DNA from: Centroberyx gerrardi
Taxonomy: Eukaryota > Chordata > Actinopteri > Beryciformes > Berycidae
Direction: 5' to 3'
Length of the DNA stretch: 64,000 nt
Assembly (NCBI RefSeq): GCF_048128805.1
Contig: NC_136003.1
Coordinates: 27,806,885 to 27,870,884 of the forward strand
Under the pieces are notes generated by a model. The model ran no database searches. It saw nothing but the letters and a program-made list of their open reading frames with translations, and was not told the origin of the DNA. This document shows positions 60,513 through 64,000 of this stretch, in pieces (positions within the stretch are counted from its first letter, which is position 1; the number at the start of each line of letters is the position of its first letter). A program made the translations under genes and the position numbers.

Positions 60513-60932
60513 TCAGGTAAAGATACTCCTCTGGTTTGCGACCAAGGCGGTTTGGCTCTCCCTCCGCCTCTCCTTCTTCCTCTCCAGTCTCACCTTCCAG
60601 CAAACCACGCTGGCCGCCAGCAGCACCAGTCCGGCCGACAGGAGCACCAGGCCAAAATAGGAGATGGTGGATCCGTGCGAGTTGAAGCTGTAGGCCACGG
60701 CGGTGACCACGATGCCCGCGATGAGGACCACCACGCCGAACGGCACCGTGCAGCGGTAGCAGGAGAGCTCCGCGCCGCCGGTGGCCGCGGTGAGCTGGAC
60801 CTCGTTGACCAGGGGGATGCTGACCGCCGTCGCCGCGGCACCGGACGGGTCGCCGTTGCTGGCCTTCTCCGATAAAACTCTCTCCGGGGTTGCTGGCACT
60901 CTCATGGCGTCCTTGTTAACTTCTTCTGGCAT
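60513..60932 (-). CDS. tmem100: TMEM100, transmembrane protein 100
   Basis: Single coding exon of 140 codons, 139 residues (human 134). Two predicted membrane helices, about 61-83 (after SCYRC) and 90-112 (ISYFGLVLLSAGLVLLAAS), are joined by the conserved loop AYSFNSHG. Other hallmarks are IPLVNEVQLTAATGG before helix 1 and the basic tail with RRESQTALVANQRSIFT. TMEM100 is induced by BMP9/BMP10-ALK1 signalling in endothelium and, in sensory neurons, modulates TRPA1-TRPV1 coupling. The divergent N-terminal 35 residues are typical of the family. The ATG at 60932 has G at -3 and is the first in-frame ATG. The coding GC content is much higher than the flanks. Mammalian TMEM100 has 5' noncoding exons; none could be assigned here. 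Confidence 0.95.
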   Translation of the reverse strand: MPEEVNKDAMRVPATPERVLSEKASNGDPSGAAATAVSIPLVNEVQLTAATGGAELSCYRCTVPFGVVVLIAGIVVTAVAYSFNSHGSTISYFGLVLLSAGLVLLAASVVCWKVRLERKKERRRESQTALVANQRSIFT

Positions 60933-63323
60933 TGCAAGACCCGGCGGCAAACGCCTTCTCTTAACCAACCGCAGATGGCTCCTGGGTGTTGCCTTTTTAC
61001 CTTGTTTTCCCCCTCTGTCAGGGTCTCCCGGTCTATGTGGAGAGAGAAGCCATTCGTTAGGTAATACTCAAGGGAAAAGGCACAGACTCACACTTGTTGC
61101 TCAACACTGGAACACGGCTTTGAAGAACCACAGAGGTCCGCGGACGCTGCGAGACTTCAGATGCTCCCTGTAAGAATTAAAACACTGTATTTCACAATTC
61201 ACCCCCAGTTTTCAACCACCGCACAGTCCTTTAAATCCATGTAACCCCTTTGCACAATTCAAGCCTCCTGACCCAGTCAGAAAGTTGGCTGGATGACGCA
61301 GGAGCAGTCAGCCCAGCACGAGCTGAGACATTCCCTGGAGAGCGCAGGATATGACATTACAAACTGCTCCGTGAAATGCGAGGAGCCTCGAAATCACCAG
61401 CAATTTCACAAGCACTCATTCTTCCCCTTAAGTCTGCTAAGTGGAAAGCAGTGATTCAGACGCCCTGCCAAAGTGACAATAAATGGACAGAGCAACGTCA
61501 ATTATACTTTCCATAATTGTCAATTGTTTTAAAATGGTGCTAGTTTTTCTTATTAGTAGCCTATAGTAGCAGTTCTTTCAGCAGTTAACTGTTATCATGA
61601 GTTCATATTGAGATCTACTGTATTTCATCACAGGGGTTCACAAACTCTTTCATGTCAAGAAACCCCCAGACTGACTGACATGCTTCAGACTCCAGACTCC
61701 TAAAAAAAAAGTTTTATCCCAGTGTCTCCCATCTGTCTCTACTTTAAGAGGGGAAATTGAAACCAAACAGTGGAGAGTGAAGCCTCTAATCAGAATAGTC
61801 ATTCTTAAACATTCTCTGCTTGTGCTAACTTTTCAGTCAAATTGAACTAAACATTATTTTGGACCAGTTTGGAAACCTTAATAACCAACAATTACTTCAA
61901 ACAACAAACAACTTCCCTTACATCAGTAACTTATTTCTTTTCTAAGTCTACATGTCCCTTACGGTTTGTGATGTGTACCGATTCAGTGTTTTATTACATG
62001 ATTTAGAGTAAAAGCATCTCAACAGACTGAAGAAATAAAGTATATAGTAATAATATAAAGTAAAATTAAGTATGTGCCTGGGCACCTTTGAAGAAATTGT
62101 AGCATCCTGAGAAATAACTCTGGCCAAAGCATTTAGATATAACAAGAAAATCAGAAACAGAAAATGGTTGCATTGTATTAAATTGTTGTTTTTGCTATAA
62201 AAGTCTCCAATACCATGAATATTAGGCTTTTAACTAGTTTTGACAGATGTGTTGTGTGGGCAAGTTAAAGGTTTGTTTACTATACCAACTAGGCTACTAT
62301 TCAGCTTATAATTTGAGGTGTGTTCAGATTTTTCAAGCTAATTAATTTGCAACATTGCCATATAAACTATGAATAACCTATAAACTGACTGGCTTCAACT
62401 GGTATTAGCTGAACAGTTAATAAAGCCAACCTGAAGTTTTGCTTGTTATCTGTGGCCAGATGAATATACTTGCCATGCTCGACAATAGTCTGAAGAAAGA
62501 AGAAAGGTTCGTTACCTCGCAGGCGTTTTCCATGCCGCACTGTTTTCAAAGTGCTGCTCAACTTTCCCTCATCCAAAGTGGACGGGTTTCTCGTCCTTCT
62601 GGGGATAAAGTGTGAAGTCAGACCGGTCTGGTTTGAAGTGAATGTCGCTTTCCTCTCGGCTGAGCCCGACTGCAGCTTCTCTCCGTGCTGGAATCTGACT
62701 CCCATTCATCGGATATGTATGTCCCCCCGTAGGTCCTCAGATCGGGGCTGTTGGACTGCCATACCCATTGAGAACAAGCATGTTGAAGTATCGATGACTG
62801 GAGAGCAGTGTGAAGTTCGCCACAATAAGAGACGTACCACTTCCTGTCACCGGTTTCAAAATAAAACCCATATTGACTAACAAGCATCGCAAAGGGTTCT
62901 TTTTTTAGTTAAAGCGGTGCCTTTTATTTTGAAGTCAGACGTGTGTATTTCCGTTGGTGTGGTTATCTGTGGCGAGCTTGACGCAGCTCCTGATGTCCAA
63001 CCTTTTGTTGTCCATGTTCATTTTCAAGGGGAGTGGGAGTTTGTTTAACCCCTTGTTGCCTTAGACAGAACATTGCTCCTGAATGCTCCCCTGATGTGAT
63101 TTATTTTTTGTATTTTTTGTTTTTTGATATGGCTTCCAAATCAATTTCTGATTTTTTGTGCTTGATCTTCACACTCCATTAGGCTATAATGATAAAACTT
63201 ACAGGATCAAATTTGGACTTTCTTAGGGTACATTACAGTATGGCAAGTGCCAAACACACTCTTAACACACTCTCTCCAGGCTAAAAAAAAACAAAAAAAA
63301 AACAGTCCCAAGCTTTTTCACTG
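60933..63323. other. TMEM100 upstream DNA
   Basis: No coding exon found. A hAT-like repeat start lies at 61632. A conserved-looking segment at 62500-62880 could hold a 5' noncoding exon or promoter, or be a repeat. Confidence 0.4.
61632..61840. mobile_element. hAT-like repeat (CAGGGGTTCTCAAA type), second copy
   Basis: Starts CAGGGGTTCACAAACTCTTT with CATGTCAAGAAACCCCC and shares AATAGTCATTCTTAAACATT with 29.4 kb. Eroded; the 3' end is not defined. Confidence 0.55.
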
Positions 63324-63510
63324 GGGGGCTGCACAGTGGCCCAGCGGTCACTTAGCTGGAAGATCACAGGTTCGATTCCCACAAACCCCAGTCAGCCACA
63401 GCCAACACTGTCCTGCCCATGTTTCCCTGGGCAAAACACTGAACCCCTACCTGTTTACTCATTGTAAATTGGTTTGGATAAAAGCATTACTGTAACTTAG
63501 AAATTTAAAT
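63324..63510 (+). mobile_element. tRNA-derived SINE
   Basis: Pol III promoter boxes are intact: box A TGGCCCAGCGG (63337-63347) and box B GGTTCGATTCC (63369-63379). The tail has CCCTGGGCAAAACACTGAAC and TTGGATAAAAGC, typical of fish tRNA-SINEs. The cloverleaf is not complete, so it is not a tRNA gene. Confidence 0.75.
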
Positions 63511-63627
63511 GTTAAATTACAAGTAGCCTCAGGTACATATGCCCCCCCTCCCCATTTGATAAAGGCTTGTTGTCTGTCTGATATGAATTATAAGGTTCTC
63601 TCTGACTTTTTTTTTTTTTTTAATCAA

Positions 63628-63765
63628 AACTGAGTTATCCACATATTCATGATCTTTGAATTTTACTTTATGCTTGTATGATGTTATTCTTTTTTTTCCA
63701 AAGAACCTTTTGGGGATATAAATTTAAAATGATAGAAAGTATATAACAGTTTTTGTCAAATCTTT
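63628..63765. mobile_element. Fragment of MITE family A (internal part)
   Basis: Resembles 37330-37450: both have GAGTTAT-CACATAT, ATGATCTTTGAA, ACTTTATGCTTGT and AACAGTTTTT in the same order. Only the interior is present; no termini were seen. Confidence 0.5.
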
Positions 63766-64000
63766 GATGCTTAGTATCTGAGAACTGCATTCCACCCAGA
63801 GAGAGCTGTATCACCCCAGGCTCATGCTGTACTGTAGGTAGGGAGTAACAGCAGAGAGAGAACTCAGATCAAAACTTGGACTAACTTCTATTGGATGAAG
63901 TAAGAGTGAAATTGAACTAATCCTCATTTTAGGGAGGGAACCATAACCTTAGGAAACTCTAATAACACTGATAACATGAATGTTGATGTTTGACGAACTA
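63766..64000. other. Window end, nothing recognised
   Basis: No gene or repeat recognised in the last 230 bases. Confidence 0.4.

Noticed and set aside
62551-62880. 109-codon open frame upstream of TMEM100
   Set aside because: No family recognised; composition is not coding-like. It may be a promoter or repeat.
63337-63379. tRNA gene
   Set aside because: Box A and box B are present, but there is no complete cloverleaf and the downstream tail is that of a SINE.

Overview
The window is vertebrate nuclear DNA, almost certainly from a ray-finned (teleost) fish. It has split genes with GT-AG introns, many CA/GT and trinucleotide microsatellites, short non-autonomous DNA transposons, decayed LINE tails, a tRNA-derived SINE, and a gene order shared with tetrapods. 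There are no operons, CRISPR arrays or other prokaryotic features.

Layout: (1) 1-12.9 kb is gene-free flank upstream of HLF, with dispersed repeats and a 600-bp AGT-rich satellite. (2) 13.0-26.6 kb is HLF on the + strand: four coding exons, a GC-rich leader with a consensus CRE and E-boxes, and a long 3' UTR into which a hAT-like MITE has inserted. (3) 27.8-33.5 kb is MMD (PAQR11) on the - strand, seven coding exons, tail-to-tail with HLF. (4) 33.5-41.9 kb is repeat-rich, with a broken THAP-domain fragment, MITEs and a foldback element. (5) 41.9-42.2 kb is SMIM36 on the - strand, a single coding exon. (6) 42.4-60.5 kb is a long intergenic stretch with minisatellites, LINE remnants and paired inverted elements. 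(7) 60.5-60.9 kb is TMEM100 on the - strand, a single coding exon. (8) The remainder is TMEM100 upstream DNA, a SINE and repeat fragments.

The order HLF-MMD-SMIM36-TMEM100 matches the block I know from human 17q22, so this is a conserved syntenic segment. The gene products do not form one pathway: HLF is a PAR-bZIP transcription factor of the circadian output family, MMD is a seven-pass PAQR membrane protein, and SMIM36 and TMEM100 are small membrane proteins. All coding joins were checked for splice sites, reading phase and protein continuity. UTR ends, promoters and transposon classes are less certain and are marked so. I found no clear undescribed system. The most unusual items are the THAP fossil, the MITE family carrying a triplet-repeat array at one internal position, a minisatellite built from LINE coding sequence, and the hAT insertion that brings a polyadenylation signal into the HLF 3' UTR.
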